Positions 1 through 9,139 of a DNA stretch of 64,000 nt are shown here, piece after piece. The notes under the pieces are model-generated. The model made no database searches, had not been told where the DNA came from, and saw only the letters and a program-made list of their open reading frames with translations. The position numbers and the translations under genes were made by a program. How positions within the stretch are numbered: the first letter of the stretch is position 1; each line of letters begins with the position of its first letter. Source of the stretch: Myxococcota bacterium (GTDB lineage Bacteria; Myxococcota_A; UBA796; UBA2385); NCBI GenBank assembly GCA_023150805.1, contig JAKLKF010000020.1:16973-80972 (forward strand), in the 5' to 3' direction.

Positions 1-909
1 GCTCTCGTTGTAGGTGCCCGGCAGGACGATCACGCACAGGTTGGAGGCGTCCACCGCCGCCTGGATGGTGTCGAAGGGGGCGGTGAGGCTGCCGTCGCCG
101 GTGGGCAGGCCCGCCAGGATGTCGGCGACGACGGGCTCGTTGCGGTCGGTGTCGTCGCAGTCGAGCTCGTTGTCGGCCCCCTCGCAGGAGGAGGCGGAGG
201 TGCCCGGCGCGCCGAAGCCGTCGCCGTCATTGTCCTCGGCCAGGGCGGAGGCGTCGATGGCGTCGTCGTCCATCAGGCCGTTGCAGTCGTCGTCGACGTC
301 GTTGCAGATCTCGTCGGCGGCCGGGGAGATCGCGGCGTCCTGGTCGTTGCAGTCGCCGCCGGTGAAGACCCAGCCGTCCTCCTCGAAGCAGCCGTCCTGG
401 GTGATCTCCGGGTCGCCGTAGCCGTCCCCGTCGTCGTCCAGGAACAGGCCGCGCAGGACCTCCTCGTCCACCTCCTCGTCGCAGTCGTTGTCGACCTCGT
501 CGCAGACCTCGGGGTTGCCGGGGAAGCGCGTGGCGTCGCGATCGTCGCAGTCGTCGGCGACCGCGGCGTAGCCCAGCGGCTCGGTGCAGGCGAAGGTCGT
601 CACGTTGGTGGTGCCGTGCTCGTCGCCGTCGATGTCCTGGTACCAGGTCGCGCCGCCCGCCGCGTCCTCGTCCACCTGTCCGTCGCAGTCGTTGTCGACC
701 TCGTCGCAGAGCTCGGGCGCGCCGGGGAAGCTGTTCGGGTCCTGGTCGTCGCAGTCCTCGTCGGCGCCGTACCGGTCCCCGTCGGCGTCGGTCGCGTCGC
801 CGTCGCCGCCGTCTCCGTCCCCGTCGCCCTTTCCGTTGCAGGCGAAGCCGGTGAGGGCGAGCAGGAGCGCGGTGGCCAGGAGGTGGGGGGAGGATGAGCG
901 TGGCGCCAT
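1..909 (-). CDS. MopE-type Asp-rich repeat lipoprotein (C-terminus beyond window)
   Basis: The start is the ATG at 909 and the frame stays open to the window edge, so only the first 303 residues are seen. An N-terminal hydrophobic signal ends at L-T-G-F-A-C, which resembles a lipoprotein signal although Phe is unusual just before the Ala. It is followed by tandem units of the form DxDxDGxG, DCDD, P-G-x-x-E-x-C-(D/N)-x-x-D-N/D-D-C-D, the repeat known from the MopE/putative metal-binding family of surface proteins. Near the edge the repeats give way to a G-S-x-x-A-P-F-D-T-I-Q-A-A-V segment and V-L-P-G-T-Y, which is how right-handed beta-helix domains usually begin. Calcium or other metal binding by the Asp loops is inferred from the family. 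It is divergent from the glycerate kinase gene. Confidence 0.85.
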   Translation of the reverse strand, partial: MAPRSSSPHLLATALLLALTGFACNGKGDGDGDGGDGDATDADGDRYGADEDCDDQDPNSFPGAPELCDEVDNDCDGQVDEDAAGGATWYQDIDGDEHGTTNVTTFACTEPLGYAAVADDCDDRDATRFPGNPEVCDEVDNDCDEEVDEEVLRGLFLDDDGDGYGDPEITQDGCFEEDGWVFTGGDCNDQDAAISPAADEICNDVDDDCNGLMDDDAIDASALAEDNDGDGFGAPGTSASSCEGADNELDCDDTDRNEPVVADILAGLPTGDGSLTAPFDTIQAAVDASNLCVIVLPGTYNES

Positions 910-1022
910 GTCTCGGCTCCGGCTGGGGACGACGGTGCGGAGTCGAGCGTAGCCACGCGCCCGACCGGGTCCGGTATTGTAGAGGGCGCGCGGCAGAACC
1001 ACCACCACCCGGCGCTGCTCTC

Positions 1023-2189
1023 ATGGCCCGTCCTCCCGTCGTGCTCTGCGCGCCCGACAAGCTTGCCGGCTCGGCGAGCGCCCGGCAGGCCGCCGCCGCC
1101 ATCGCTCGCGGCGTACGCGCGGCCGGCCTCGACGCGGTGGAGCTCCCCGTCGCCGATGGGGGACCGGGGACGATCGAGGCGTTGGACCTTCCGTCCGGCG
1201 CGGTGGTGCGGTGCCGCGGCCCGCTGGGTCGACGGGTCGCGGCCCGGCTGGCCCCGCTGGCCGACGACACCGTGCTGATCGAGAGCGCCGACGCCTGCGG
1301 CCTTCACCTGGATGCCCGCCGGGCCCCGATGGCGGCCGACAGCCGCGGCCTGGGTGCGCTGCTCGCCGCGGCGCTCGAAGGCGCGCACCGGGTCGTGGTG
1401 GCCCTGGGGGGCACCGCCACGGCGGACGGTGGCGCGGGCCTGGCCGCGGCCCTCGGCGTCGTGCTGCTGGACGCGCGGGGGCGCCGCGTGCCCGCCCACC
1501 CGGCCGGGCTGCTGCGCCTGGCGCGGGTGGAGCTGCCCGACCTCGCGCCCTGGCAGGGCCGGGTCGAGGCCTGGTGCGACGTCCTGGTGCCGCTGCTGCC
1601 CGAGTCCCCGACCGCAGCGCCCGCCGGGCCGCCGAAGGGGAGCGGGCTGTCCTTCTTGCGGCAGAAGGGCGCAGAGGACGAGGCGGCGGTGGCGCAGGCC
1701 TGGCGCCGGTGGATCGCGGCGCTGGGCGCGGCCGGCCTTCCGGTGGCCCCCGACGCTCCGGGCGCCGGCGCCGCGGGCGGCCTGGGCCTGGCGCTGGCCA
1801 GCCTGCTGGGCGCGCCGCTGCGCGCCGGCGCCGACGCGGTGCTCGACGCGCTGCGCTTCGAGGCGCGGCTGCGCGAGGTCGACCACGTGATCACCGCCGA
1901 AGGCCGCTTCGACGCCCAGAGCCTGGCCGGCAAGGCGCCCGGGCGCGTGACCGCGCGCGCCACCGCCGCGGGCGTCCCGGTCACCGTGCTCGCCGGCTCC
2001 TTCGAGCCCGGCGTGGCCGGCGCCCTGGGGCCCGAGGTAGGCTGGGTCGAGGTCGGAGACCCCGCCCTGCCGCTCGCCGAACAACTCCGCCAGGGACCCG
2101 CGCGGCTCCAGGCCGCCGCACAGGTCGTCGCCCGCACCGTTCGACGCAGGGACGGAGCCGTCTTCCGCCCTCTCCGGAGCCCCCCGTGA
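1023..2189 (+). CDS. glxK: Glycerate kinase (GlxK/GckA-type, PF02595)
   Basis: This 388-residue cytoplasmic enzyme would phosphorylate glycerate with ATP. The family motifs are in order: an N-terminal A-P-D-K-L strand with the S-A following it, D-G-G-P-G-T near residue 43 (usually D-G-G-E-G-T, so Glu is replaced by Pro), a glycine-rich G-G-T-A-T-A-D-G-G-A-G loop near residue 130, and a C-terminal T-A-E-G-R-F-D-A-Q-S-L-A-G-K. Length fits the family. The ATG at 1023 is the first start that fits the conserved N-terminus; an open frame continues upstream but has no homologous sequence. A TATTGT hexamer lies at 975-980. The next gene starts inside the stop codon (GTGA). Confidence 0.92.
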   Translation: MARPPVVLCAPDKLAGSASARQAAAAIARGVRAAGLDAVELPVADGGPGTIEALDLPSGAVVRCRGPLGRRVAARLAPLADDTVLIESADACGLHLDARRAPMAADSRGLGALLAAALEGAHRVVVALGGTATADGGAGLAAALGVVLLDARGRRVPAHPAGLLRLARVELPDLAPWQGRVEAWCDVLVPLLPESPTAAPAGPPKGSGLSFLRQKGAEDEAAVAQAWRRWIAALGAAGLPVAPDAPGAGAAGGLGLALASLLGAPLRAGADAVLDALRFEARLREVDHVITAEGRFDAQSLAGKAPGRVTARATAAGVPVTVLAGSFEPGVAGALGPEVGWVEVGDPALPLAEQLRQGPARLQAAAQVVARTVRRRDGAVFRPLRSPP

Positions 2190-2659
2190 CCCACGCCCTC
2201 GCCCTCGCCCTCGCCCTCGCCAGTCCCGTCCATGCGCAGGCCCGCGTCCAGGTGAGCTACGAGATCATCGTCGCCCAGGTCGGCAAGCGCGACGAGACCT
2301 GGCAGGACCTGTCCCGGAAGTTCCAGGCCCTGGACGGGGACCAGGCCGAGGCCATGCAGGCCGCGCTGGCCCGCGACAACGTCCGGGTGGTCTCGCGCCC
2401 GATGCTGACGGCGCTCTCGACCCAGGAGGCCTTCGTCGAGCAGCGCAGCGGCGACGAGTTCCTGCGCGCGACGCTCTCCAGCGTGCCGACCATGGATGGC
2501 TACGACGTGGACGCCACGCTGGAGCTGGACGTCGTCAAGGGCCCCATCACCTGGGACGCCGTCGTGCCGGTGGCCGAGGACGACCTGGCCGTCCTGGCGG
2601 TCCGCCCCAAGAAGAACCTGGTCGTGCTGATCCGGATGCGGCGCTCCGGCGCGCGCTGA
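2186..2659 (+). CDS. Small exported protein with secretin-like sequence
   Basis: The GTG at 2186 overlaps the TGA of the kinase gene by four bases, so the two are probably translationally coupled. The 157-residue product begins with an Ala/Leu-rich signal peptide ending around V-H-A-Q-A. The mature part contains V-V-S-R-P-M-L-T-A-L followed by Q-E-A-F-V-E, a G-D-E stretch, and alternating hydrophobic strands (Y-D-V-D-A-T-L-E-L-D-V). This resembles the beta-domain of type II/III secretins, where a 'P-x-L-x-x-L-x-x-x-x-A' strand is typical, but the protein is far too short to be a secretin. No function can be assigned; the secretin resemblance is inference from pattern only. Confidence 0.75.
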   Translation: MTHALALALALASPVHAQARVQVSYEIIVAQVGKRDETWQDLSRKFQALDGDQAEAMQAALARDNVRVVSRPMLTALSTQEAFVEQRSGDEFLRATLSSVPTMDGYDVDATLELDVVKGPITWDAVVPVAEDDLAVLAVRPKKNLVVLIRMRRSGAR

Positions 2660-2671
2660 GGGCCGCTCCGC

Positions 2672-3775
2672 TCAGGCGGGGCGCCCGTAGTGCCAGCCCT
2701 GCCCCAGGTGGAAGCCCAGGTCGGCGCACAGGGCCGCCTCGTCCTCCGTCTCCACGCCCTCCGCCAGCGCCTCGATGCCCAGCTCGCGGGTCATGCGGAC
2801 CAGCGCCTGCACGAGCTGGCGCCGGGCCGGCGGCGCCTGGGGCAGCCCGGCCACCAGCGAGCGGTCGAACTTGAGCACCGCGGGGGGGGCCTCGACCAGC
2901 TCCAGCAGGCGCGCCTGTCCGGCGCCGAAGTCGTCGTAGGCCAGCCCGACCCCTCGCTCGGCCAGGCTCTGCGCGAGCGCGCGCATCCGGGGCAGGTCGG
3001 TGACGGCGCGCTCGTGGATCTCCAGCACCAGCCGCACGGCAGGCGCCCGCTCCCGCAGCAGGTCGAGCGAGGCCAGCAGCTCGGGGGTGGCCGTCTCCTC
3101 GGGGTGCGTGTTGACGAACAGGACGGGAGAGAGGGCCGGCAGGTCGGTCGCCCGCGCGACGGCCACCTCGCGCAGGGCGCGCGAGAGGGCCGCGGCCGAC
3201 GAGAGGGTGGCCGCCATCCGGAACAGCTCGCCGACGGACTGGGGGACCCCGGGGTGGTCGGCGCGCCCGAGCGCCTCCCAGGCGGCGACCGGCAGGCCGG
3301 GCACGTCCAGCCGCACGATGGGCTGGAAGCGGACCGAGAGCGCGCGCCGGGCCAGCATCTCGTGGAAGGCGGAGGCGTTGGGGAAGTAGCGCAGCGGCAG
3401 CTCGTCCTGGGCCACCGAGCGGGTGACGGTGGGGCGGTCCAGCGCCAGCTCGGGCGCGTACACGACCCGCAGCTCCGCGGTGGCGAAGTGCAGCACGTCG
3501 CCGTCGGAGAGCTCCGTGTCGCCCTCGATGCGGCGGCGGTTGACGAAGGTGCCGTTGGTGCTGCCCAGGTCGCGCAGCAGCAGGCGCCCCTGGTCCCAGG
3601 TCAGGACGGCGTGCCGGCCCGAGACCTCGTCCAGCGCCAGCCGCAGCTCCATGTCGGGCGCGCGCCCGACGCGGAAGGGGCTGACGTGCAGCGGCACGCG
3701 CACCACCCGGTCGGTCGCGTCGAGGTAGCCCTCGAGCAGCCACTCCTGCAGGCCGGGCGGGGGCGGCCCGGGCAT
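2672..3775 (-). CDS. FHA-EAL protein (phosphopeptide-binding domain plus c-di-GMP phosphodiesterase domain)
   Basis: The product has 367 residues. An FHA domain spans about 25-108, with F-R-V-G-R near 34, S-G-R-H near 52 and G-S-T-N-G-T-F-V-N near 71, which are the phosphothreonine-binding residues of the family. An EAL domain follows from about 130 to the end: E-A-L near 167, F-V-N in the place of the substrate/metal Asn, L-E-I-H-E (usually L-E-I-T-E), Y-D-D-F-G-A-G, K-F-D-R-S and A-E-G-V-E-T, then L-G-Q-G-W. These residues suggest an active c-di-GMP phosphodiesterase controlled by Ser/Thr phosphorylation, but activity is inferred. The ATG at 3775 is chosen because AGGAGG lies six bases before it; frames further upstream have no homology. 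Confidence 0.93.
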   Translation of the reverse strand: MPGPPPPGLQEWLLEGYLDATDRVVRVPLHVSPFRVGRAPDMELRLALDEVSGRHAVLTWDQGRLLLRDLGSTNGTFVNRRRIEGDTELSDGDVLHFATAELRVVYAPELALDRPTVTRSVAQDELPLRYFPNASAFHEMLARRALSVRFQPIVRLDVPGLPVAAWEALGRADHPGVPQSVGELFRMAATLSSAAALSRALREVAVARATDLPALSPVLFVNTHPEETATPELLASLDLLRERAPAVRLVLEIHERAVTDLPRMRALAQSLAERGVGLAYDDFGAGQARLLELVEAPPAVLKFDRSLVAGLPQAPPARRQLVQALVRMTRELGIEALAEGVETEDEAALCADLGFHLGQGWHYGRPA

Positions 3776-3881
3776 GGATCCTCCTGGGTGAGTCCGCACG
3801 GTAGGCCCGTCCCGACCGGCCTGCAAGCGCGCGGGGGCCGCAGGAAGGGGCCGCCGGCGGGCGGGGCACTCCGCGAGGCGC

Positions 3882-5678
3882 TCAGCCCCACACGGCGCGG
3901 GCCGCGCGCTCGGCCGGCCACGGCGTCCCACGGTTGCCCGGGATGTCCCGCCCCTGCGGATCGGTGACGAAGTTGCCCACGTCGTGGAAGGCCCGCTCGG
4001 CGGCGGTGGCCTCGTCTCCGCCCCGCAGCGGTCGCAGCTCCGCGCCCAGGCGCACGGCGCACACCTCGTGGGGGGCCGGGCGCAGGTCGACCAGCGCGCC
4101 CTTGCGGGCCGCGCTCATGAGCTGCTCCTCGTTGCCGATGGGGTCGGCGACGGTCTTGGCCTTCAGCGTCCAGACCAGCAGCGAGGTCGGGTCGCGGTGG
4201 GGGAAGCGCACCGCGAGCAGGTCCTGCATGCCGTAGAACTGCTTGCCGATGTCGTTCTGGTTCACCGGCCCGGCCATCAGGCACAGCCCCCCCAGCAGGT
4301 CGCAGCCCTCGGGGATCTGCGTGGCGCCGGCCAGCTCGGCGACCAGGCCGCTGCGGGCGGCGGCGGCGCCGAAGGCGCGCACGGCGTGCTCCCAGGACAG
4401 GCCGGCCTGCTCGCACTCCGGGCGGGACAGCCCGCCGATGTAGATGCGCTGGCCCGCCAGCGCGAAGGCCTTCTTGCCACGCATCGCGTTGCGCGAGAGG
4501 GCCCGGCCGGTCGGCAGGTCGGCCCACAGGGGGATGTTGGACACGACCCGGTCGGTGACGGCCTCCAGCTCGCGGCGGATGCTGCGCAGGCGCTCCTTGC
4601 CCCCCTCGGTCAGCACGTCCACCCGGTCGAGGATCAAGAGCGCCTTGGCCTGGTCGCGCGGCACGCCGGTCCAGTGGGCGAAGGCGTTGTAGCCGGCGCG
4701 CCCGGCCATGCGCGCCAGCTCCTCGGGCACGTCCATGTCCTGCCGGTGCTGGTAGGGCGCCGGCGCCTTCTCCTCCTGGTTCACGCCCGGCTGGATGCGC
4801 TCGCTGCGGAAGGCCAGCAGGTTGGCGGCGATGCGGCGGCAGACGGCGCGGTCCAGCGGCACGGGCTCGGCCGGGCCGACCTGGGCGACCAGCGCGAGCT
4901 GCCAGCCCTCGGCGCGCTCGGCGCGGGTCAGGCCGGCCAGCTCCTCCAGCGCCGCCAGCGCCTTCCGGTTCTCCCGCTGGCGCGCGGGCCCGCTCATCGG
5001 CGCCATGAAGACCTGGGCGCGGCGGTGCCCGTCGCTGGCCAGGACCGCCGCCCGCTCCAGCGCGTCGGCCAGGATGCCCACGTGCAGGTGCTGGAGGTAG
5101 CCGATGGTCGGGATGTCGTCCTGGTGCTGGAAGCGCTTGCGCCAGGCGCGCACGCCGACGGTCACCAGGCTGGCCAGGGGCGCGTGGCCGATGAAGGTGA
5201 GCAGCATGGTGAAGGGCGTGCGGTAGGGTCGCGACAGCACGAGGTGGGTGTGGGTGGCGCGATCCAGGACCGGAGCCTCCAGGTGGTGGAGCTCCCGCAG
5301 CAGCGCAGCCGCCCGGGCGGAGTCCTCGGGGCCCAGGGTGACCTGTCGGTGGCCCCGGTAGTTGGTGCTCTGCCGCGCGGACAGCACGCCCAGGGCGCAC
5401 TCCTCGAACAGCTCCTGCTCGGTCGGGCCGCGGCCGGGGTGGAAGGCGACGGGGCGGGCGAGGGAGAGCAGGTCCATCGCCTGCTGCGCCTCCTCGGCCG
5501 TCAGCGAGACCCGGGTCCGGTAGCCGACGGGGCTGCCCGACTCCAGCCGCTCGGGCAGGTGGTAGCGGTCCCGCTTCTCGCCCTCGGCGGCGAAGCGGGC
5601 CTGCCGACCGACGCGCTGGTCGGGCGGCGGAGGGGCGAGGGGCACGAAGTGCACGGGCTTCTGCCGGAGATCGGTCAC
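3882..5678 (-). CDS. Unrecognised 598-residue protein
   Basis: I do not recognise this protein. It starts at GTG 5678, with GGGAG seven bases upstream. It has no signal peptide and no transmembrane run, so it should be cytoplasmic. It is rich in Arg, Ala and Leu with alternating acidic and basic stretches. Distinctive segments are Q-S-T-N-Y-R-G-H-R near residue 105, I-P-T-I-G-Y-L-Q-H-L-H-V-G near 188, a conserved-looking N-Q-N-D-I-G-K-Q-F-Y-G-M near 480, and G-N-R-G-T-P-W near the C-terminus. The FHA-EAL gene follows 106 bases downstream on the same strand, but cotranscription is not shown. Composition and codon use match its neighbours, so this is an ordinary expressed gene rather than a relic. 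Confidence 0.85.
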   Translation of the reverse strand: MTDLRQKPVHFVPLAPPPPDQRVGRQARFAAEGEKRDRYHLPERLESGSPVGYRTRVSLTAEEAQQAMDLLSLARPVAFHPGRGPTEQELFEECALGVLSARQSTNYRGHRQVTLGPEDSARAAALLRELHHLEAPVLDRATHTHLVLSRPYRTPFTMLLTFIGHAPLASLVTVGVRAWRKRFQHQDDIPTIGYLQHLHVGILADALERAAVLASDGHRRAQVFMAPMSGPARQRENRKALAALEELAGLTRAERAEGWQLALVAQVGPAEPVPLDRAVCRRIAANLLAFRSERIQPGVNQEEKAPAPYQHRQDMDVPEELARMAGRAGYNAFAHWTGVPRDQAKALLILDRVDVLTEGGKERLRSIRRELEAVTDRVVSNIPLWADLPTGRALSRNAMRGKKAFALAGQRIYIGGLSRPECEQAGLSWEHAVRAFGAAAARSGLVAELAGATQIPEGCDLLGGLCLMAGPVNQNDIGKQFYGMQDLLAVRFPHRDPTSLLVWTLKAKTVADPIGNEEQLMSAARKGALVDLRPAPHEVCAVRLGAELRPLRGGDEATAAERAFHDVGNFVTDPQGRDIPGNRGTPWPAERAARAVWG

Positions 5679-5815
5679 GCGGGGCTCCCTGGGGGTCGCG
5701 CCCGGCTAATCCCCTCGGGACCCCGATCGCTGCAACAGGTGGGCGACATCGACGCGCTCCGCGGCTCCATGCGCGGCGCCGTCCGCCGGTTTCTGCCGGT
5801 GTGGGGGCCGGAGCG

Positions 5816-7840
5816 ATGATCCGCAGACCGCCCGCCGGCCACGTCGAGGCCGTGGTTCCCGTGGAGGCTGCCGTGGCGCTTGTGGACGTCGCCGGAGACA
5901 CCGTCGAGGAGATCGGCCGGAGACGGCCCGCGGGCAGGGCGGCGGCCCTGTTGTGCCTGGTGGTCGGGGCCTCCCCCGCCCTGGGCGCCCGCCCGCCGCA
6001 GGCCCCCGCGGAGACCGCCGCCGCGCCCACCTTCGTCGAGGTGCTCGCCCACCAGGGCCTGGCCTACCCCGCGCCCTCCTTCGGCTGCGCGGTGCACGAC
6101 GGCGACCGCGACGGGCTGCCCGACGTCTTCCTGGGCAGCCACGGCGGCCAGCCCCGCGTGCTGTGGGGCAGGGGCGAGGGACGCTTCCAGCCCGAGCAGC
6201 CGGGACCGACCCGGAGCGAGCCCTACGACGGGCACGGCGCGGCCTGGGCGGACCTGGGAGGCGGCGGCGGGCGGGCGCTGCTGCACCTGGTCGGCGCCGA
6301 GGGGGGCATGGGCAAGGGACCCAACCGCCTGCTGGTCTGGCCCGAAGACCGGGCGCGCGACCGGGCCGGCGAGGTCGGCCTGGCGCTGGGGACCGCCCGC
6401 GGCCGCACGCCGCTGTGGCTGGACTGGGACCAGGACGGCGACCTGGACGTCGTGGTGGTCAACGACGAGCGCAAGGACGCGCCGACGGTCGTGATGCTCC
6501 AGGGCGAGGACGGGCGCTTCACGCGGGCGGCCGGCGGCCCCCAGCTCGTCGCGCCGCTGGAGTTCGCCCTGCTGGCCGACTGGACCGGCGACGGCGTGCT
6601 GGACGTGGGCTTCGTCGGGCCCGACCTGGCGGCGGCCGTCTACGACCTCGGCGTCGTGCCCCCCCGCCCGGCCTCGCCCGCCCTGCCCGAGCTGCACAAC
6701 GTGGTCGACGTCGTGCCCGGTGACTTCGACGGCGACCTGCGCACCGACCTGTACGTGGTGCGCCGTCCCTGGGGCGAGACGGCCGTGGCGCGCGTCGATC
6801 CCCAGACCGTCCGCACCCACTGGCGGTGTCGGGAGCAGCCGATCTCGGTCCGGCTCAAGGCGCCGGGGCCGCTGTCGGTGGCCGTGCTCCCCTGGAGCGG
6901 CCCATGGACCGTCCAGGCCGGTCGCGAGTCGCTGGCGCCGGCTCCGGACGGCCGCTTCCACCTCGACCCGAGCGCCGCGGCGCAGCCCTCCTCCCCGTCG
7001 GGCGACCCGGCGCGCGTGCTCCAGGCGGGCTGGGACCCGGCGAGCCGGACCTGGACCCTGCAGACCACCTGCGCGGAGCCGGTGGAGGTCATGCTCGACC
7101 TGCGGGTCGAGACCGGCACCATCTCCGAGCCGGTGCTGCACGGCGCCGAGGTCACGGAGGGGCTGAGCCCCGGGCCCTACCGCGACCGGCTGCTGCGCGG
7201 CACCCGCGACGGCTTCGCGCTCGACGAGCGCAGCCCCACGCCGGAGGGCAGCCAGTGCGTCTCCGCCGCCGCCGCGGACTTCGACAACGACATGGACCTC
7301 GACATCTTCCTGGTCTGCAGCGGCACCGTGCAGAACCTGCCGGACCGCCTGCTGCGCAACCGCGGGGACGGGACCTTCGACGAGGTCCCGCTGGCCGGCG
7401 GCGCGGCGGGCCCCTCCCAGGGGCTGGGCGACGCCGTCTGCGCCGGCGACCTGGACGTGGACGGCCACGTCGACCTGGTGGTGACCAACGGCCGCCCCCA
7501 CGTCGACGGCCCCGACCAGGTCTTCCTCAACCAGGCCGCTGGCAACCACTGGCTGCAGCTCGACCTGGTCGGCACCCGGAGCAACGCCGAGGGGCTGGGC
7601 GCGCGCGTCGTCGTCCGGACGGGACGGCAGAGCCAGCTCCGCGAGCAGGGCGGCGGCATGCACCGGCGGGCCCAGGACCTGCCACGCCTGCACTTCGGGC
7701 TGGGCCCCCACGACAAGGCCAGCCGCGTCGAGATCACCTGGCCCGACGGCACGCTGCAGGTGCTCAAGGACGTGCCCGCCGACCAGGTGCTGCGGGTGGT
7801 CCAACCCCCGCCGCAGCGCCTGACCGAGGTCGGCGGCTGA
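5816..7840 (+). CDS. Secreted FG-GAP/VCBS repeat protein with C-terminal ASPIC/UnbV domain
   Basis: About 674 residues. Several FG-GAP/VCBS units with Asp-loop cores are visible, for example D-R-D-G-L-P-D-V near residue 95, D-Q-D-G-D-L-D-V near 204, D-F-D-N-D-M-D-L-D near 485 and D-L-D-V-D-G-H-V-D near 545; these form a beta-propeller that binds calcium in the family. The last 90 residues match the ASPIC/UnbV domain (H-W-L-Q-L-D-L-V-G, G-A-R-V, L-H-F-G-L-G, V-E-I-T-W-P-D-G), the arrangement of CRTAC1-like proteins. A signal-like hydrophobic segment occurs only about 45 residues in, preceded by R-R-R, so the true start may be a GTG near 5881; I kept ATG 5816, which has GGAG three bases upstream. 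Likely extracytoplasmic; ligand unknown. Confidence 0.88.
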   Translation: MIRRPPAGHVEAVVPVEAAVALVDVAGDTVEEIGRRRPAGRAAALLCLVVGASPALGARPPQAPAETAAAPTFVEVLAHQGLAYPAPSFGCAVHDGDRDGLPDVFLGSHGGQPRVLWGRGEGRFQPEQPGPTRSEPYDGHGAAWADLGGGGGRALLHLVGAEGGMGKGPNRLLVWPEDRARDRAGEVGLALGTARGRTPLWLDWDQDGDLDVVVVNDERKDAPTVVMLQGEDGRFTRAAGGPQLVAPLEFALLADWTGDGVLDVGFVGPDLAAAVYDLGVVPPRPASPALPELHNVVDVVPGDFDGDLRTDLYVVRRPWGETAVARVDPQTVRTHWRCREQPISVRLKAPGPLSVAVLPWSGPWTVQAGRESLAPAPDGRFHLDPSAAAQPSSPSGDPARVLQAGWDPASRTWTLQTTCAEPVEVMLDLRVETGTISEPVLHGAEVTEGLSPGPYRDRLLRGTRDGFALDERSPTPEGSQCVSAAAADFDNDMDLDIFLVCSGTVQNLPDRLLRNRGDGTFDEVPLAGGAAGPSQGLGDAVCAGDLDVDGHVDLVVTNGRPHVDGPDQVFLNQAAGNHWLQLDLVGTRSNAEGLGARVVVRTGRQSQLREQGGGMHRRAQDLPRLHFGLGPHDKASRVEITWPDGTLQVLKDVPADQVLRVVQPPPQRLTEVGG

Positions 7841-7852
7841 GGGCCCGGAGAC

Positions 7853-9139
7853 CTACCCGTGCGAGCCCTTCTTGGGCCGCAGCGTCGCCCCGTGGCCCAC
7901 GTGCTCGTTCCAGGTCGCCGGCGCGAAGCCGTTGTCCACCTGGGCCATCGTGATGCAGCCCTGGACCGGGCAGACGATCTGGCACAGGTTGCAGCCGACG
8001 CACTCCGCCTCGTCGACCACCGGCACCCGCACGCCCGCGGCGGTCAGCTCGGTGCCCGGGTGGATGCACTGGTGGGCCCCGTCGTGGCAGGCGACCATGC
8101 AGAGCTGGCAGCCGATGCACTTGTCGGCGTCGATCTTCGCCACGATCTCGTAGTTCAGATCCAGCTCGCCCCACTCGGTGAAGGCGGGCACCGAGCGGCC
8201 GACGAGCTGGTCCAGGCGCTCGAAGCCGCGGGCGTCCATCCAGCCCTCCAGCCCCTCGATCATGTCCTCGACGATGCGGTAGCCGCGCAGCATCACCTCG
8301 GTGCAGACCTGGACGGAGCTGCTGCCCAGCAGCAGGAACTCCAGCGCGTCGCGCCAGTCGGTGATGCCGCCGATGCCGCTGATCGGCAGGCGGAACCGCG
8401 GGTCCCGCGCCAGCGCGGCGACCATGTGCAGCGCGATGGGGCGCACGGCCGCGCCGCAGTAGCCGCCGTTGGTGGACCGCCCGCCGACCATCGGCCGCGG
8501 GGTCAGGCTGTCCAGGTCCACGCCGATGATCGACTTGATGGTGTTGATGAGGGAGACGCCGTCCGCGCCGCCCTTCTGCGCGGCCAGCCCGTGCGGGACG
8601 ATGTCGCCCACGTTGGGCGTGAGCTTGACCAGCACCGGCTTGGTCGCGAACTCCTTGGCCCAGGAGGTGATGCGCTCGTTGACCACCGGCTCCTGGCCCA
8701 CCGCCGAGCCCATGCCGCGCTCGCACATGCCGTGGGGGCAGCCGAAGTTCAGCTCCAGCCCGTCGGCGCCGGCGTCCTCGCTGCGCGCGATGATCTCCTT
8801 CCACTCCTCGCGCGACTCGACCATCAAGGAGACGACCAGCGCGTTCTTCGGCCAGCGCTTCTTGACCTCGGCGATCTCGCGGAAGTTCGCCTCCAACGGC
8901 CGGTCGGTGATGAGCTCGATGTTGTTGAAGCCCACGCCGCCCACGCCGCGGTACTGGATGGCGCCGAAGCGGCTGGAGACGTTCTGGATGGGCTGGCCCA
9001 GCGTCTTCCAGACCGCCCCTCCCCAGCCGGCGTCGAAGGCGCGCAGCACCTGCTCGCCGGAGTTCGTCGGCGGCGCCGAGGCCAGCCAGAAGGGGTTGGG
9101 CGAGGTGATGCCCGCGCAGGTGGTGGTGAGGTCGGCCAC
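7853..9139 (-). CDS. preA: NAD-dependent dihydropyrimidine dehydrogenase, catalytic subunit PreA
   Basis: This is the FMN/FeS subunit that reduces uracil or thymine to the 5,6-dihydro form. The 428-residue protein has the dihydroorotate-dehydrogenase-like barrel (F-G-C-P-H-G-M near residue 130, K-L-T-P-N-V, I-S-G-I-G-G-I), and two C-terminal 4Fe-4S ferredoxin motifs, C-I-G-C-x-x-C-x-x-x-C and C-V-G-C-x-x-C-x-x-x-C-P. In the active-site loop the sequence reads A-V-G-Q; from memory the animal enzyme has a catalytic Cys there (A-C-G-Q), while bacterial PreA commonly has Val, so this is not evidence of inactivity. The start is GTG 9139, overlapping the TAG of preT by one base, which implies translational coupling. 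Confidence 0.95.
   Translation of the reverse strand: MADLTTTCAGITSPNPFWLASAPPTNSGEQVLRAFDAGWGGAVWKTLGQPIQNVSSRFGAIQYRGVGGVGFNNIELITDRPLEANFREIAEVKKRWPKNALVVSLMVESREEWKEIIARSEDAGADGLELNFGCPHGMCERGMGSAVGQEPVVNERITSWAKEFATKPVLVKLTPNVGDIVPHGLAAQKGGADGVSLINTIKSIIGVDLDSLTPRPMVGGRSTNGGYCGAAVRPIALHMVAALARDPRFRLPISGIGGITDWRDALEFLLLGSSSVQVCTEVMLRGYRIVEDMIEGLEGWMDARGFERLDQLVGRSVPAFTEWGELDLNYEIVAKIDADKCIGCQLCMVACHDGAHQCIHPGTELTAAGVRVPVVDEAECVGCNLCQIVCPVQGCITMAQVDNGFAPATWNEHVGHGATLRPKKGSHG

Noticed and set aside
2186..2659. Type II/III secretin
   Set aside because: It is only 157 residues, with no N-domains and no secretion genes adjacent.
7853..9139. Inactive PreA because Val replaces the catalytic Cys of animal enzymes
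   Set aside because: As far as I recall bacterial PreA proteins share this Val, so it does not indicate loss of function.
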